NCBI GenBank assembly: GCA_045110515.1
Contig: JBGCGD010000016.1
Span: 62,001 to 126,000 of the forward strand
DNA: 64,000 nt
Origin: Granulosicoccus sp045110515
Lineage (GTDB): Bacteria; Pseudomonadota; Gammaproteobacteria; Granulosicoccales; Granulosicoccaceae
Reading direction: 5' to 3'
Position 1 is the first letter of the stretch; each line of letters starts with the position of its first letter. The notes beneath the pieces are model-generated. The model saw only the letters and a program-made list of their open reading frames with translations. It ran no database searches and was not told the origin of the DNA. Below are positions 26,995-36,285 of the stretch, one piece after another. A program made the position numbers and the translations under genes.

Positions 26995-28479
26995 TTAATG
27001 CTGTTGATCATAGATTGGGGAGTCACCACCCAACACCCGACTAATCTCTCTAGAGTCAGTAACACCTTGAAGTGTTAATTGCTGAGCCAGCTCGAATAGC
27101 GTTTCGTAACCCTCAACGCGCGCTTCTCTCAGTAGTGCTTCTTTGCTGGCATGCGCTTGAATCAGGCTGCTTATTGCCGGCGTGATCGATAGAATTTCCA
27201 TCACAGCTTGACGCCCACGGTAACCCGACCCTCTACACGCACAGCGGCTATCGCGTTTAGCCAGGCATTCTGTGCAGATTTTCCGGACAAGCCGCTGGGA
27301 AACGATGCAGCGAAGGTTTCTACCCAACAGTTCCCGACTGACACCGAGTTCCAGTAAGCGATCGATAGCTGAAAACGTATCTGATGCGTGTATTGTCGTC
27401 AGTACTCGATGCCCTGTCATAGATGCCCGGAGTATCATCGATGCGCTAGAGGAATCTCGCACTTCGCCAATGAGAATCACATCTGGGTCTTGCCGCAATA
27501 TTGCACGCAAGCCCTCTGCATATCCAAAATCACGAGCTTGATCGATATTCGTTTGCCGTAACCGAGGCACAACTATTTCGACAGGATCCTCCAGAGTCAT
27601 GATGTTCAAAGTCGAGGAATCAAGTTCCTCGATTAAAGCGTACAGACTCGTGCTTTTACCCGAACCTGTAGGGCCGCAAAATAGAAAGATGCCATCAGGA
27701 TGGTGCAGGCTATCGAGCAACGCTTGTTTTACTTTTATGGGGAATAGCGAGTTAATTTTACCCAAAGTTTTAGAAGCTGCCCCCAAGACTCTAACGACAA
27801 TGTTTTCACCTCGTATGGTAGGGAACGAAGACACTCTGAAATCAACAGCCTGCCCTTCGACAAACTGATCGAATTGCCCATCTTGCGGAATTCTTGTCTC
27901 TGAGATATCCAATGCCGCAAGTATTTTAATTCTTCCTGCTATTGCCTCCGCATAGGCAATATCTAGTTTGGCAAATTGTTCGATAAGCCCGTCAATACGG
28001 AACCGGACATCCAAAAAATCACTTTCCACGGCAATATGAATATCAGAGGTTCCCTGATTAACAGCAGCATGCAATACAGCTTCAACCAGGCGAACTATTT
28101 GATTGGGTTCTACCCATTCTTGATCTGTTGTAGTTTGTCGATAGCTGCAGCGTTGGATTAACGGTTCACCCTGCAACTCTTTTGCGTAACACTTGTTCAG
28201 TGCCTCATCAAAGTGTGCACCACGTGTAACACAGAATGCAGCAATTACTCCTGGTGGCAAATGTCGGGAAATTCTCTCGCTGACTGTGACATCTGGAAAA
28301 TCTGCAATGGCCAAATTTAATTTTCTGGCAGATGAAGCAGTAGACGTTTTCAGTGACAAAGGAATACAGTTAAAACGTCGGGCAACTGTTTCAGATAAAC
28401 ACGCTGTCGCCTTAGAGCAGGGAATTAATTTGGATAGAAGTTCAGCTTGTATCTCACCCACAACATTCGCGCTGTTCAT
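26995..28479 (-). CDS. mshE: Pilus assembly ATPase, GspE/PilB/MshE-like
   Basis: Hexameric ATPase that drives pilus extension. Of 494 residues, the first 110 form an N-terminal GspE domain; the NTPase core has Walker A (GPTGSGKST, 259-267), Asp box (DPVEIV), Walker B (DVILIGEVRD, about 324-332) and His box (TTIHA, 351-355). The usual tetracysteine zinc motif near the C-terminus is C392xxC395 then C403xC405 followed by RGSGYRGR, so the second pair is spaced CxC rather than CxxC. The start overlaps the secretin stop (ATGA). Confidence 0.92.
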   Translation of the reverse strand: MNSANVVGEIQAELLSKLIPCSKATACLSETVARRFNCIPLSLKTSTASSARKLNLAIADFPDVTVSERISRHLPPGVIAAFCVTRGAHFDEALNKCYAKELQGEPLIQRCSYRQTTTDQEWVEPNQIVRLVEAVLHAAVNQGTSDIHIAVESDFLDVRFRIDGLIEQFAKLDIAYAEAIAGRIKILAALDISETRIPQDGQFDQFVEGQAVDFRVSSFPTIRGENIVVRVLGAASKTLGKINSLFPIKVKQALLDSLHHPDGIFLFCGPTGSGKSTSLYALIEELDSSTLNIMTLEDPVEIVVPRLRQTNIDQARDFGYAEGLRAILRQDPDVILIGEVRDSSSASMILRASMTGHRVLTTIHASDTFSAIDRLLELGVSRELLGRNLRCIVSQRLVRKICTECLAKRDSRCACRGSGYRGRQAVMEILSITPAISSLIQAHASKEALLREARVEGYETLFELAQQLTLQGVTDSREISRVLGGDSPIYDQQH

Positions 28480-30125
28480 GACCTAGCGTCCGCAGCCAGC
28501 TCAACAATAGTGGGGCGAAGGACAATGAGAAGTTCTGTTTGTCTTTTCGTTTTTTTTCGATGCGAAAACAACGACTTTAATAGGGGGACACGACCCAATC
28601 CCGGCAATTGAGATTGATCTAGCTCTTCGCTCTCCTGCATTAATCCGCCAATGACGGCAACTTCTCCACTTTGCACCCTGAGCATTGATTCCATTTCACG
28701 CACTTGAATCTCCGGGACGCCGTTTTTAATGTTGGCTAGTGCCAACTCCGGGTTCGGATCGTTAACAAAACCAAGAATGCGTGAAAGCGTGGGCCTTACG
28801 TTCAACATAATGGCTCCATCACCACTGATTTGTGGCGTTACGTTCATCACCAAACCCACCGGCACCGTGTGTATCTCAGTTTGTGTAACGATTTCGCTCT
28901 TGGTGTCTGTCTGGGAACGTTCTACTTTGGCTGTAAAGTACACTCGGTTATCCACAACCTTTAGAACAGAAGCCTGATTATTCAAAGCAATAATTCTCGG
29001 CCGTGACAGAATTTTCACATCGCCAAAGCGCTCTAATAAACTCAAAGTGGCCGTAAGATCACCATCGCCACCTCGATGAACCATGCTTACCAAACCTGCT
29101 GGAGAGGCTAACCGCCCAACAGTTTCTGCTGTCACCGTAGGTGCTCCAGCCAGAATTTGAGCCGCACTTATTCCACTTAACCCTTTGGCTATCAGTTGCC
29201 AGTCGATGCCTGCTTCAAAGCTATCTGATAATGTGACCTCAACAACACTCGCCTCAATGAGAACCTGCCTTTGAGTGGATCGGTGTAAACGATGCAAATA
29301 CTTTTTTACTGACTGATGAAGCTCAGGTGAGGCAAACAGCGTGATCAGTCCTGCTTCTGCATTAATGGAGAAGTCAGTCACTGAGGAATCTACCAATTCC
29401 TCGTCACTTAACAGTAGCTCTAAGTCTTTCTCGATAGATGCCCAGAAATCATGAGAACTTGAATTTTCAATGTGCGTACGCGAGCTATTTGCGATTGAAT
29501 CGCCACTGGAATTTGCAGCGTTAATCGTACCGACCTGCGTTGCTAGGCCCACACTACTGGTGGTGGAGCGTTGAATATTCAGGTAATCCACTGAATAGCT
29601 ATACCGAAACGGTTTACCACTCCAGATAGCGAGCTTTGATTCTTCGACTACCCACGTGAATGGCGCTTGATCCGCCAGTTGTCGCAGAATATCTGGCAAG
29701 GTTGCTTGAATGGTTTTTAACGTCACTCGACCCTCGAGCTCGCCAGTGACATGCATCTGAATATTGGTTTTCGCAGCGAGACTGTAGAGCAACGCGCCTA
29801 TAGGGGCATCTACGGCATTGATATCGAAACGCTCAGTCGTATCATTGGCGATGGTAGGCACCGCAATCGGATCTCCCTCAAGCTCCTGCAAAGAGCGCCC
29901 TTGTAGGCTTGCAGTTAAGTCTTTCCCCTGCGGCTCATTGAGAAAAGTTTCGGGCCGCTTGTCAGACAGATTAGGCGCTAGCCGGGCTGAATGCGCTAGT
30001 TCGTGTGTGGCATGGGGAAGTTGAGCAATATCAACCGCGCAGCCAGCGCTAAACAGTAGAAACAATACCGCTATGGGGGCACGTATAGCGTAAACAGCAC
30101 CGTCCTTGGCACGCGTATTTCTCAC
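28476..30125 (-). CDS. mshL: Outer-membrane secretin lipoprotein, MshL/PilQ-like
   Basis: Protein of 549 residues from a GTG at 30125, chosen because AAGGAG lies six bases upstream; the frame continues to a TTG at 30170 with a poorer site. It has a lipobox (LFSAGC, Cys29), a short STN-like domain (NAVDAPIGALLYSLAAKTNIQ), an N1-type region, and a C-terminal secretin domain (RQVLIEASVVEVTLSD to ELLIVLRPTIVEL, with IQVREMESMLRVQSGEVAVIGGL). It forms the pore through which the pilus leaves. The lipoprotein form matches MshL rather than PilQ. Confidence 0.9.
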   Translation of the reverse strand: MRNTRAKDGAVYAIRAPIAVLFLLFSAGCAVDIAQLPHATHELAHSARLAPNLSDKRPETFLNEPQGKDLTASLQGRSLQELEGDPIAVPTIANDTTERFDINAVDAPIGALLYSLAAKTNIQMHVTGELEGRVTLKTIQATLPDILRQLADQAPFTWVVEESKLAIWSGKPFRYSYSVDYLNIQRSTTSSVGLATQVGTINAANSSGDSIANSSRTHIENSSSHDFWASIEKDLELLLSDEELVDSSVTDFSINAEAGLITLFASPELHQSVKKYLHRLHRSTQRQVLIEASVVEVTLSDSFEAGIDWQLIAKGLSGISAAQILAGAPTVTAETVGRLASPAGLVSMVHRGGDGDLTATLSLLERFGDVKILSRPRIIALNNQASVLKVVDNRVYFTAKVERSQTDTKSEIVTQTEIHTVPVGLVMNVTPQISGDGAIMLNVRPTLSRILGFVNDPNPELALANIKNGVPEIQVREMESMLRVQSGEVAVIGGLMQESEELDQSQLPGLGRVPLLKSLFSHRKKTKRQTELLIVLRPTIVELAADARS

Positions 30126-30224
30126 AGACAACTCCTTTTGTCCCAATGATGTATCAGCCTTCTTTGGCAAATACCTTATGTCGCCTTCCTGGCAACAGGC
30201 GGGTCACTAAAAAACCCGACTAAC

Positions 30225-31205
30225 TTACCGCATTAAAAATACCGCAGCTGCTGCTGATGCTACAACGCAAGAACCCATAAATGCAATAACACCCGCCCGA
30301 TGCCTTGCTAGAAAGCTACTCTCGTAGCTCGGTTCAGCCCGTGGGGGTAACCCTGCCATTAACAAATGCGACATAGACACTTTATCGGCAGCCTCAAGAT
30401 TTGCAATGGTGAAAGCGTTACGTGCAAGCTTGTTAATAGCCCGGAACACACCTTCAGAGCGATCTGCAATGAAATAACTCATCTCGCGAGTAAACAGATC
30501 GCGTCGATTGAAATCGAATAACAGCATATGGTGGCGTAGGTATTCGTTAATTTCGGCCAACGTCAGCCGTCGCAAATGATAGTGATTTGGCGGTAGCGAA
30601 TCTTGCGGATTAAGGTGTGAGATACCGGACTTCTGCTTTTCACGGTTAAACACAACACAGTGCATGATGGTTCTACCCGATACCTTCACTGCACTCAGTT
30701 GCTCAATGATATGCAGCGTTTGCTGATCCATCTGCGCATGAGAATCTACAAGCAACACATAAGGTTTTCGGATTCGATTGGCAATCGAATCGTTCAGCTG
30801 ATTAATCAGCGCTATAAGCGCTGCGCTGATAGCCTCCTTTGGGGCACCCGCCTGCGCATCCTCAGCAGAGATCAAGTCGGCCTTCTGAGGGCAGAGTTCA
30901 ATAAGAAGATGTCGCAGCAGCAAAGATTCTGAGATATCAGGAACCTCGTAGCGAATCGTGTTGTACCGATTTTTCATGCGATCGCTGATCACCAAAGACA
31001 ATAGCGTTTTACCACTGCCGGGCTCACCGTGCACATGAATCAAAGACTCGTCAGAGCGTATCGAGCGAATAATCGACTCAACAATTAGCCCGCGATCACC
31101 ACCGCCATAGAACATAAATATGTTGTTGGCGTTGTGAAACGGTCCTTGGGACGACGAATAATAATGCCGTCTTCCGGTCTCAACACTAGAATCGTTGTAG
31201 TTCAT
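30225..31205 (-). CDS. mshM: AAA ATPase with C-terminal membrane helix, MshM/ExeA-like
   Basis: Protein of about 326 residues from the ATG at 31205 (a GTG at 31214 adds three). The domain has Walker A (GEPGSGKT, near 60-67) and Walker B (PYVLLVDSHAQM, near 146-157), and a C-terminal AAA lid. A hydrophobic helix at the very end (GVIAFMGSCVVASAAAAVFL) gives a membrane anchor; the peptidoglycan-binding domain of ExeA is missing. The start FMFYGGGDR resembles the FF..R.H..AL.R region of ExeA/MshM proteins. It heads the pilus operon and probably helps place the secretin. Confidence 0.85.
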   Translation of the reverse strand: MNYNDSSVETGRRHYYSSSQGPFHNANNIFMFYGGGDRGLIVESIIRSIRSDESLIHVHGEPGSGKTLLSLVISDRMKNRYNTIRYEVPDISESLLLRHLLIELCPQKADLISAEDAQAGAPKEAISAALIALINQLNDSIANRIRKPYVLLVDSHAQMDQQTLHIIEQLSAVKVSGRTIMHCVVFNREKQKSGISHLNPQDSLPPNHYHLRRLTLAEINEYLRHHMLLFDFNRRDLFTREMSYFIADRSEGVFRAINKLARNAFTIANLEAADKVSMSHLLMAGLPPRAEPSYESSFLARHRAGVIAFMGSCVVASAAAAVFLMR

Positions 31206-31429
31206 TCCAGCCACTTTTTCATTCAGCGAAGGAGGCCCTCTCGTAGCATTACAACCAGCAACGAGGATGCCATTCCCTGACTAGCCCTGTAACAACCATA
31301 GTGTGGAAGTGCCAATGCGGCAAGTGTCCATTGACGCTCAATCAAAAAAAATTTCCTTTCCACACAAGCAATTGCGTAAACATTACCCTTAGCGTACCGT
31401 TTCACCACAAATAATCGCCCCCCAATATC

Positions 31430-31930
31430 GTGTCTAGCCCTTACGAAAACCTGCAACTCGTGCTGTTTGAGCCAGAAATCCCACCCAACACCGGCAATTT
31501 AATTCGTCTTTGCGCCAACACCGGCATTAACTTGCATCTGATCGAACCGCTGGGGTTTTCATTGGAAACGAAGGCCTTGAGAAGAGCCGGCCTCGACTAT
31601 CACGAAACAGCGACGGTCCAGGTGCACGCGAATCTGGATGCCTGCCTGGAATCACTGGGTGTAACTGAAAATGAAGGTACTCGGCGTGTTTTTGCGGTCA
31701 CGACCAAGGGGTCTGTACCCTTTACAACACCTCAGTATCAGCGCAGCGACATACTGCTTTTTGGCCCTGAAACACGAGGTTTGCCGGACGATGTCCTAGC
31801 AGACGAGAGGATATCGGAGAAAATTCGGATACCCATGAGGCCGGATAGTCGCAGCCTTAACTTGTCAAACGCCGCCGCCATTATTAGCTACGAAGCTCTG
31901 AGGCAGCTCGATTTTGAAGGGTTGAGCTAG
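31430..31930 (+). CDS. trmL: tRNA (cytidine/uridine-34-2'-O)-methyltransferase TrmL
   Basis: SPOUT methyltransferase acting on the wobble base of tRNA-Leu. At 166 residues it has normal length. Signatures are LVLFEPEIPPNTGNLIRLCA (9-28), LLFGPETRGLP and the knot segment PMRPDSRSLNLSNAAAII. The start is GTG (31430). A good terminator follows the stop codon. It converges with secB, a common neighbour in gammaproteobacteria; gpsA, often between them, is absent here. Confidence 0.95.
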   Translation: MSSPYENLQLVLFEPEIPPNTGNLIRLCANTGINLHLIEPLGFSLETKALRRAGLDYHETATVQVHANLDACLESLGVTENEGTRRVFAVTTKGSVPFTTPQYQRSDILLFGPETRGLPDDVLADERISEKIRIPMRPDSRSLNLSNAAAIISYEALRQLDFEGLS

Positions 31931-31935
31931 GTGTT

Positions 31936-31980
31936 GGCAGCAAGGCACACCTAAGTGCCCTGCTACCAGAGGTATTTTTT
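31936..31980 (+). terminator. Rho-independent terminator after trmL
   Basis: A 13-pair stem with two mismatches (GGCAGCAAGGCAC pairing GTGCCCTGCTACC, 31936-31948 and 31955-31967) with loop ACCTAA is followed a few bases later by six T residues (31975-31980). It lies between the convergent trmL and secB stops; the T-run touches the secB stop codon. Confidence 0.75.
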
Positions 31981-32572
31981 AATGCTCAGTTTCAGGGGCC
32001 GGAGCATTTTGCTTGGTCACAGCAAGGTGCTGGGCATACAAAGCGTCAAAGTTGACAGGGTCTAGCAACAGTTGTGGGAATCCACCTTTTTGAACCAGAG
32101 TCGCGATCTCTTCGCGAGCAAACGGGAACAAAATGTTTGGACAAAAACTGCCCAGCATCGGACCGAGGCGTTCAGCTTCAAACCCTTTAACCAGAAACAA
32201 ACCAGCCTGTTTAATTTCTGTCAGGTAAGCAACCTCTTCTCCCAATTTCACAGTGGCAGTCACCGTCAACTCCACCTCGTAAATATCGTTTTCTAAGGCG
32301 GTGCTTTCTGTATTCAGGTGCAGTGAAACCGCAGGCTGCCATTGAGTGTTTCCCGTGAAAACACCGGGCGTTAGTGGGGATTCGAAAGACACATCTTTGA
32401 TATACACCCGCTGGATTTTGAACAATTGCGCCGGCGCATCAACATTGGCTGCCTCTGCGGCCTCGGTTGGCTGTTCGGCCTCTGCTAATTCTGTGGAATT
32501 CTCAGTTTCAGCGTTGTTGTCAGTCTCGTTCTTGGCGGCTTTTTTTTCGCCGTTCTTTCGCTTGCTAGCCAT
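31979..32572 (-). CDS. secB: Protein-export chaperone SecB
   Basis: Cytoplasmic tetrameric chaperone that keeps preproteins unfolded and hands them to SecA. The family core runs from FKIQRVYIKDVSFESP (about 52) to the C-terminal GGFPQLLLDPVNFDALY. It is 197 residues, longer than the 155 of E. coli, because of an Ala/Glu/Asn-rich acidic leader of about 48 residues that has no clear equivalent in shorter SecB proteins. grxC lies upstream by 20 bases, the conserved grxC-secB order. Confidence 0.95.
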   Translation of the reverse strand: MASKRKNGEKKAAKNETDNNAETENSTELAEAEQPTEAAEAANVDAPAQLFKIQRVYIKDVSFESPLTPGVFTGNTQWQPAVSLHLNTESTALENDIYEVELTVTATVKLGEEVAYLTEIKQAGLFLVKGFEAERLGPMLGSFCPNILFPFAREEIATLVQKGGFPQLLLDPVNFDALYAQHLAVTKQNAPAPETEH

Positions 32573-32592
32573 TAAGTTTCCTTGTTGAAAAT

Positions 32593-32880
32593 TTATTTAA
32601 TTGCCGCGTAGGCATCGTCTAGCTCACCGTCTTGCTCTAGTGCAGCCAAGTCATCAAAACCACCGATATGCCTGTCGCCAAAGAAAATCTGCGGCACTGA
32701 AGTTCTGCCACTGATTTCTTGCATCTCTGCTCTTAGCGGCGCATTACCATCCACGTTGCGGCTCTCGTAGGGCCAGCCTTTCGATTCAAGTAAACGCTTA
32801 GCTGCACGGCAAAATCCACACCAATTGGATTCATACATAACTATGCCGGACGTAGTTCCCGACGCATCTGATTCACTCAT
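32593..32880 (-). CDS. grxC: Glutaredoxin, GrxC type
   Basis: Small thiol-disulfide oxidoreductase of 95 residues. The active site is C21GFC24 (WCGFCRAAKRLL), a less common variant of the CPYC motif; the cis-Pro segment TSVPQIFFGDRHIGGFDDL binds glutathione. It lies between the rhodanese gene and secB, as in E. coli yibN-grxC-secB. Confidence 0.94.
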   Translation of the reverse strand: MSESDASGTTSGIVMYESNWCGFCRAAKRLLESKGWPYESRNVDGNAPLRAEMQEISGRTSVPQIFFGDRHIGGFDDLAALEQDGELDDAYAAIK

Positions 32881-32997
32881 ACGAAAAGACCCTGCGTATT
32901 CAAAAGAAAAAAGTGCGTATACAAGCGTTTGGACAACGGTCGCTAACGCTCAGTTCAACAACACGCGTATCCTCTCAGGATTGAGCCAGCTCCCGCC

Positions 32998-33423
32998 TTA
33001 CTTGGAGACTGTGGGCAGATTAGCCTTTTCCCAAGCAACAAGCCCGCCTGCAATGGAGAACAGCTGAGTAAATCCGCTTTTTTTAAGCTTAGCGATGGCT
33101 CGGGACGTGCGCATGCCGTTGTCACAGTAAACAACGACTTCTTTGTCCTTGTACTTGTCAATCTCGTGCATCCGCTCCGCAAGATTGTTGACGGGCATGC
33201 TGCGAGAATTGAGCAGGTGACCGCTTTTGTATTCCGACTCGTTACGCACATCGAGAAAAATTGCATTGCCCTCGTTCATTTTCTGGGTTGCGTCATACGG
33301 GGTTAGCGCTGTATTTGCTGACGAAATTCGCATGTACTCGGTGTACACGAGCATGCCCAACGTCATAAAGAAGGCCACAAACAACAAGGTGTGGTTTCCG
33401 ATAAATTCGATAACTTGTGACAT
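32998..33423 (-). CDS. Membrane-anchored rhodanese-like protein (YibN-like)
   Basis: Protein of 141 residues from the ATG at 33423, which gives a short start and one membrane helix (TLLFVAFFMTLGMLVY, about 12-27), as in YibN; a longer frame to 33492 would add 23 residues. The rhodanese domain has FLDVRNESEYKSGHL and the active-site loop VVYCDNGMRTS with Cys100. The domain faces the cytoplasm or periplasm depending on topology. Position upstream of grxC-secB supports the YibN call. It probably handles sulfane sulfur, but its partner is not known. Confidence 0.88.
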   Translation of the reverse strand: MSQVIEFIGNHTLLFVAFFMTLGMLVYTEYMRISSANTALTPYDATQKMNEGNAIFLDVRNESEYKSGHLLNSRSMPVNNLAERMHEIDKYKDKEVVVYCDNGMRTSRAIAKLKKSGFTQLFSIAGGLVAWEKANLPTVSK

Positions 33424-33600
33424 TGAAGGTATTCGGTGGAGATGCACGGATGGGTCAACCCGCAAGAATAACCCGCATTGGGGTAAATGCAAATGCCAAA
33501 CCCTGAATAAATATTGATCTGCACTTGAATATCGGTCTGTGCATTCACAATCGGTAGTGCTACGGTCTAGGACACCTATTGATCAGCAGGCATCACCCAC

Positions 33601-34770
33601 TTGCACGACGCATCCATCATTTACTCGCTTTTCCTGGTATTCACGGGTGCGGCGATTGTTGCCACCATCGCGCTTTTTGCGCGACAAGCCCTTCTGATTG
33701 CCTACATATTGCTGGGGGCGCTACTGGGTCCCTGGGCGCTGGATATGGTCTCCAATCCGGCTTTGATCGCCGATATCGCCAATATCGGTATTTTGTTTCT
33801 GCTCTTCCTGCTGGGGCTTAATCTGGAGCCGCAAGAACTCAAAAAATTGTTCCGGGAAGCCATCGTGGTCACCGCGATCAGCTCGACGACATTCGCCTTT
33901 ATGGGATTCGTGGTGGGTATGCTGTTCGGCTTTTCTCTCATGGATAGTTTTCTAATCGCCGCCGGAATGATGTTCTCCAGCACCATCATTGCTCTAAAAC
34001 TATTACCCACCAGCGCTCTGCATCATCAAAGGATGGGGGAGCTAATTGTGAGCATTCTGCTGCTGCAGGACATGTTGGCCATTGTGGTTCTCCTGGGACT
34101 GGAGAGCCTCGGAAATCAGGAAAACCTGCTGTCTGAATCACTGATTATTATCTTCGGCTTGCCAGCGCTTGTGGTCGCCGCTTGGTGGTTTTCCACACAT
34201 GTGCTCACAGCTCTATTTAAACGATTCGATCAGATCCCGGAGTATCTTTTCCTCTGGGCGATTGGCTGGTGTCTAGGACTAGCAGAGCTTGCCACCTTCA
34301 TTGGCCTGTCCCACGAGGTCGGAGCATTTGTCGCGGGCGTGACTCTAGCGACCAGTCCAATTGCCCGGTATATCGCGGAGAGCTTAAAGCCACTGAGGGA
34401 CTTTTTTCTTGTACTGTTTTTCTTTGCCCTGGGCGCAGGACTCAATATCGGCGCCCTTCCACAAGTCATCATCCCTGCGATGATCCTTGCGATACTTTCT
34501 ATAGCAGCCAAGCCGCTGGTGTTCAAAATGCTCCTGCAACGCGAACAGGAGAAGGCACGAATGGCCAGTGAAACTGGCGCAAGGCTGGGTCAGATCAGTG
34601 AGTTTTCATTGCTCATTGTGGTGGTTGCAACCAACCTGAGCGTCATGAGCCAGAAGGCATCGTTATTGATGCAAAGTGCCACGATCCTGAGCTTTCTAGG
34701 AAGCTCATTTTGGATAGTGCGACGTTATCCCACGCCGATATCCACGGATCGGGCACTGCATCGGGACTAA
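33601..34770 (+). CDS. Monovalent cation:proton antiporter, CPA2/KefB-like
   Basis: Integral membrane protein of 389 residues with about 11-12 hydrophobic helices. The family is Na+/H+ exchanger (Pfam Na_H_Exchanger), CPA2 branch: GILFLLFLLGLNLEP, FSSTIIALKLL, LLQDMLAIVVLL and GLSHEVGAFVAGVTLATSP are characteristic, with the acidic residue in LLQD as the likely ion site. No C-terminal TrkA-N domain is present, unlike KefB/KefC, so it is a short form. The start codon is TTG at 33601; the next in-frame ATG is too far downstream. Confidence 0.85.
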   Translation: MHDASIIYSLFLVFTGAAIVATIALFARQALLIAYILLGALLGPWALDMVSNPALIADIANIGILFLLFLLGLNLEPQELKKLFREAIVVTAISSTTFAFMGFVVGMLFGFSLMDSFLIAAGMMFSSTIIALKLLPTSALHHQRMGELIVSILLLQDMLAIVVLLGLESLGNQENLLSESLIIIFGLPALVVAAWWFSTHVLTALFKRFDQIPEYLFLWAIGWCLGLAELATFIGLSHEVGAFVAGVTLATSPIARYIAESLKPLRDFFLVLFFFALGAGLNIGALPQVIIPAMILAILSIAAKPLVFKMLLQREQEKARMASETGARLGQISEFSLLIVVVATNLSVMSQKASLLMQSATILSFLGSSFWIVRRYPTPISTDRALHRD

Positions 34771-34773
34771 ATT

Positions 34774-35598
34774 TTACTTTGTCAGCATGTACTGGATGGC
34801 AATAGGCAGCTCTTCGTCAGTCAATGTTGATCCGCCGCGTGGAGGCATTACATTCAGACCGTTTGCCACGGATGCAACTAGGGCTGGCATGCCTTTTTCC
34901 AATCGTGCAGCCCATGCTTCCGTGTCGCCGTATTTGGGTGCATTGGCAACACCTGCGATATGACAACCGGCACATACGCCGTCTACAGCGGCTTTGATGG
35001 TGTCGGTCAAACCTTCTGGCATTTCGCCCCAAGCGACAGCCGCAACAGCCGTAGCTGCCTCAGTAGCTGTGCTTTGAGCAGAATCATCTGCAGCAGCAGG
35101 TGCTTCTTCAACGGCAGCATCCTCGACTTCAAATAGCGCGATACTTTGTACTGCTCGCGTAATTTCTTCGTCGGTGTACGTGCTGCCACCGCGTGCAGGC
35201 ATAGAACCCTTACCGTTGATAACACTGGCAACCAGAGCCTCTAGGCCTAATTCACGACGTTCAGCCCATACAGCCTCGTCGCCTAACATTGGGGCTCCGG
35301 CTACACCAGCCACGTGACAAGCCGCACAAGCACCGTTAACCAGCTCTTCAGCGGTTTTAGGTCCGGCAGCAACTTCCATTACAGCTGATGCTGTCGGTAA
35401 GTCGTCGGCAGAAGTTCTTACACTACCCACAGGCTGAATACGCTGAACCAGAGCATTTCGCATGATGGGGTCATTGGAATTGTCCCCGTTTACGCCCAAC
35501 ATTCGGGCTGCAAAGCCTGCCATGAGTCCTAGTACGAGCAACGCGCCCATGACTATACCCATCATCTTAACCATGCCGCTATCGGTGGCACCACTCAT
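34774..35598 (-). CDS. Membrane-anchored diheme cytochrome c (c5-type domains)
   Basis: Protein of 274 residues from the ATG at 35598, which has GGAGAG seven bases upstream (an ATG at 35613 lies inside that leader). An N-terminal helix (MMGIVMGALLVLGLMAGFAA) anchors it. Two heme domains follow: C91AACH and C209AGCH, each with a C-terminal Met ligand motif (MPARGGSTYTDEE and MPPRGGSTLTDEE). The two domains are clearly duplicated, joined by an Ala/Glu-rich linker. This is a typical periplasmic electron carrier in gammaproteobacterial respiration; the partner oxidase is not in view. Confidence 0.9.
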   Translation of the reverse strand: MSGATDSGMVKMMGIVMGALLVLGLMAGFAARMLGVNGDNSNDPIMRNALVQRIQPVGSVRTSADDLPTASAVMEVAAGPKTAEELVNGACAACHVAGVAGAPMLGDEAVWAERRELGLEALVASVINGKGSMPARGGSTYTDEEITRAVQSIALFEVEDAAVEEAPAAADDSAQSTATEAATAVAAVAWGEMPEGLTDTIKAAVDGVCAGCHIAGVANAPKYGDTEAWAARLEKGMPALVASVANGLNVMPPRGGSTLTDEELPIAIQYMLTK

Positions 35599-35684
35599 AA
35601 TACTTCTCTCCATTGACGCTCTGTGCGCCTGCTCAAACTAGTGTCTGTTAACCGGTCAATCGGACCGTAATCCGGCCTATTGTA

Positions 35685-36194
35685 TCAGCGCAAACTGTCC
35701 TTACCCATCATGCGTTGAAAAACCCTGTCGCCGCTCCCGATATGCGTCAATGCTCCAGCAATGTGCACACCAATTAATCCCAACAGTAACCACTTTGTGA
35801 ACTCGTGCCATACACCGGCCAGAGCGACATCTAAGTAGTAGTGCAATGCACCGCTTACCGCCATAACTCCCACCACCACATATAGACCGATATGGTGTAA
35901 CAGAACGAGTTTGCTCCGCCGCGGCGACAATTTTCCAGCACCTGGTGGTACAGGGCGGCCTCTCAATTGCCATCGCCAGATCATGATGGCCGCGATACTA
36001 ATACCACTCCACGTGTGCCAGGTGGTCACGAGAAAATCTAGAAAACTAAGATTTTCTTGCCGACCGACTCTGGCCATCGCCTCGGACATGGGCCCCTGCA
36101 AGGCGTACTGCGTACACAAGAGAATTATAACCAGCCAATGCAAGCGGCGCTGAAGCAAGGTATAAAAATTGGCCGATTCTTTAGTAGGACTCAT
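35685..36194 (-). CDS. Cytochrome b561 family protein
   Basis: Small inner-membrane heme b protein of 169 residues (ATG at 36194; a longer frame starts at 36242 but adds residues not expected in the family). Four membrane helices carry candidate heme ligands: RRLHWLVIILLCTQY, TWHTWSGISIAAIMIW, VLLHHIGLYVVVGVMAV and IGVHIAGALTHI. Family members pass electrons across or within the membrane and CybB oxidises ubiquinol to make superoxide in vitro. It sits 87 bases upstream of the diheme cytochrome c gene in the same direction. Confidence 0.85.
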   Translation of the reverse strand: MSPTKESANFYTLLQRRLHWLVIILLCTQYALQGPMSEAMARVGRQENLSFLDFLVTTWHTWSGISIAAIMIWRWQLRGRPVPPGAGKLSPRRSKLVLLHHIGLYVVVGVMAVSGALHYYLDVALAGVWHEFTKWLLLGLIGVHIAGALTHIGSGDRVFQRMMGKDSLR

Positions 36195-36285
36195 AAACTC
36201 AGAATGATAAGCAGCCGGAAACACGCATCGATTGCCGGACATCAGGTAGCTCGTATACTAACGGTAATTCAGAAAGGTATCTGTC

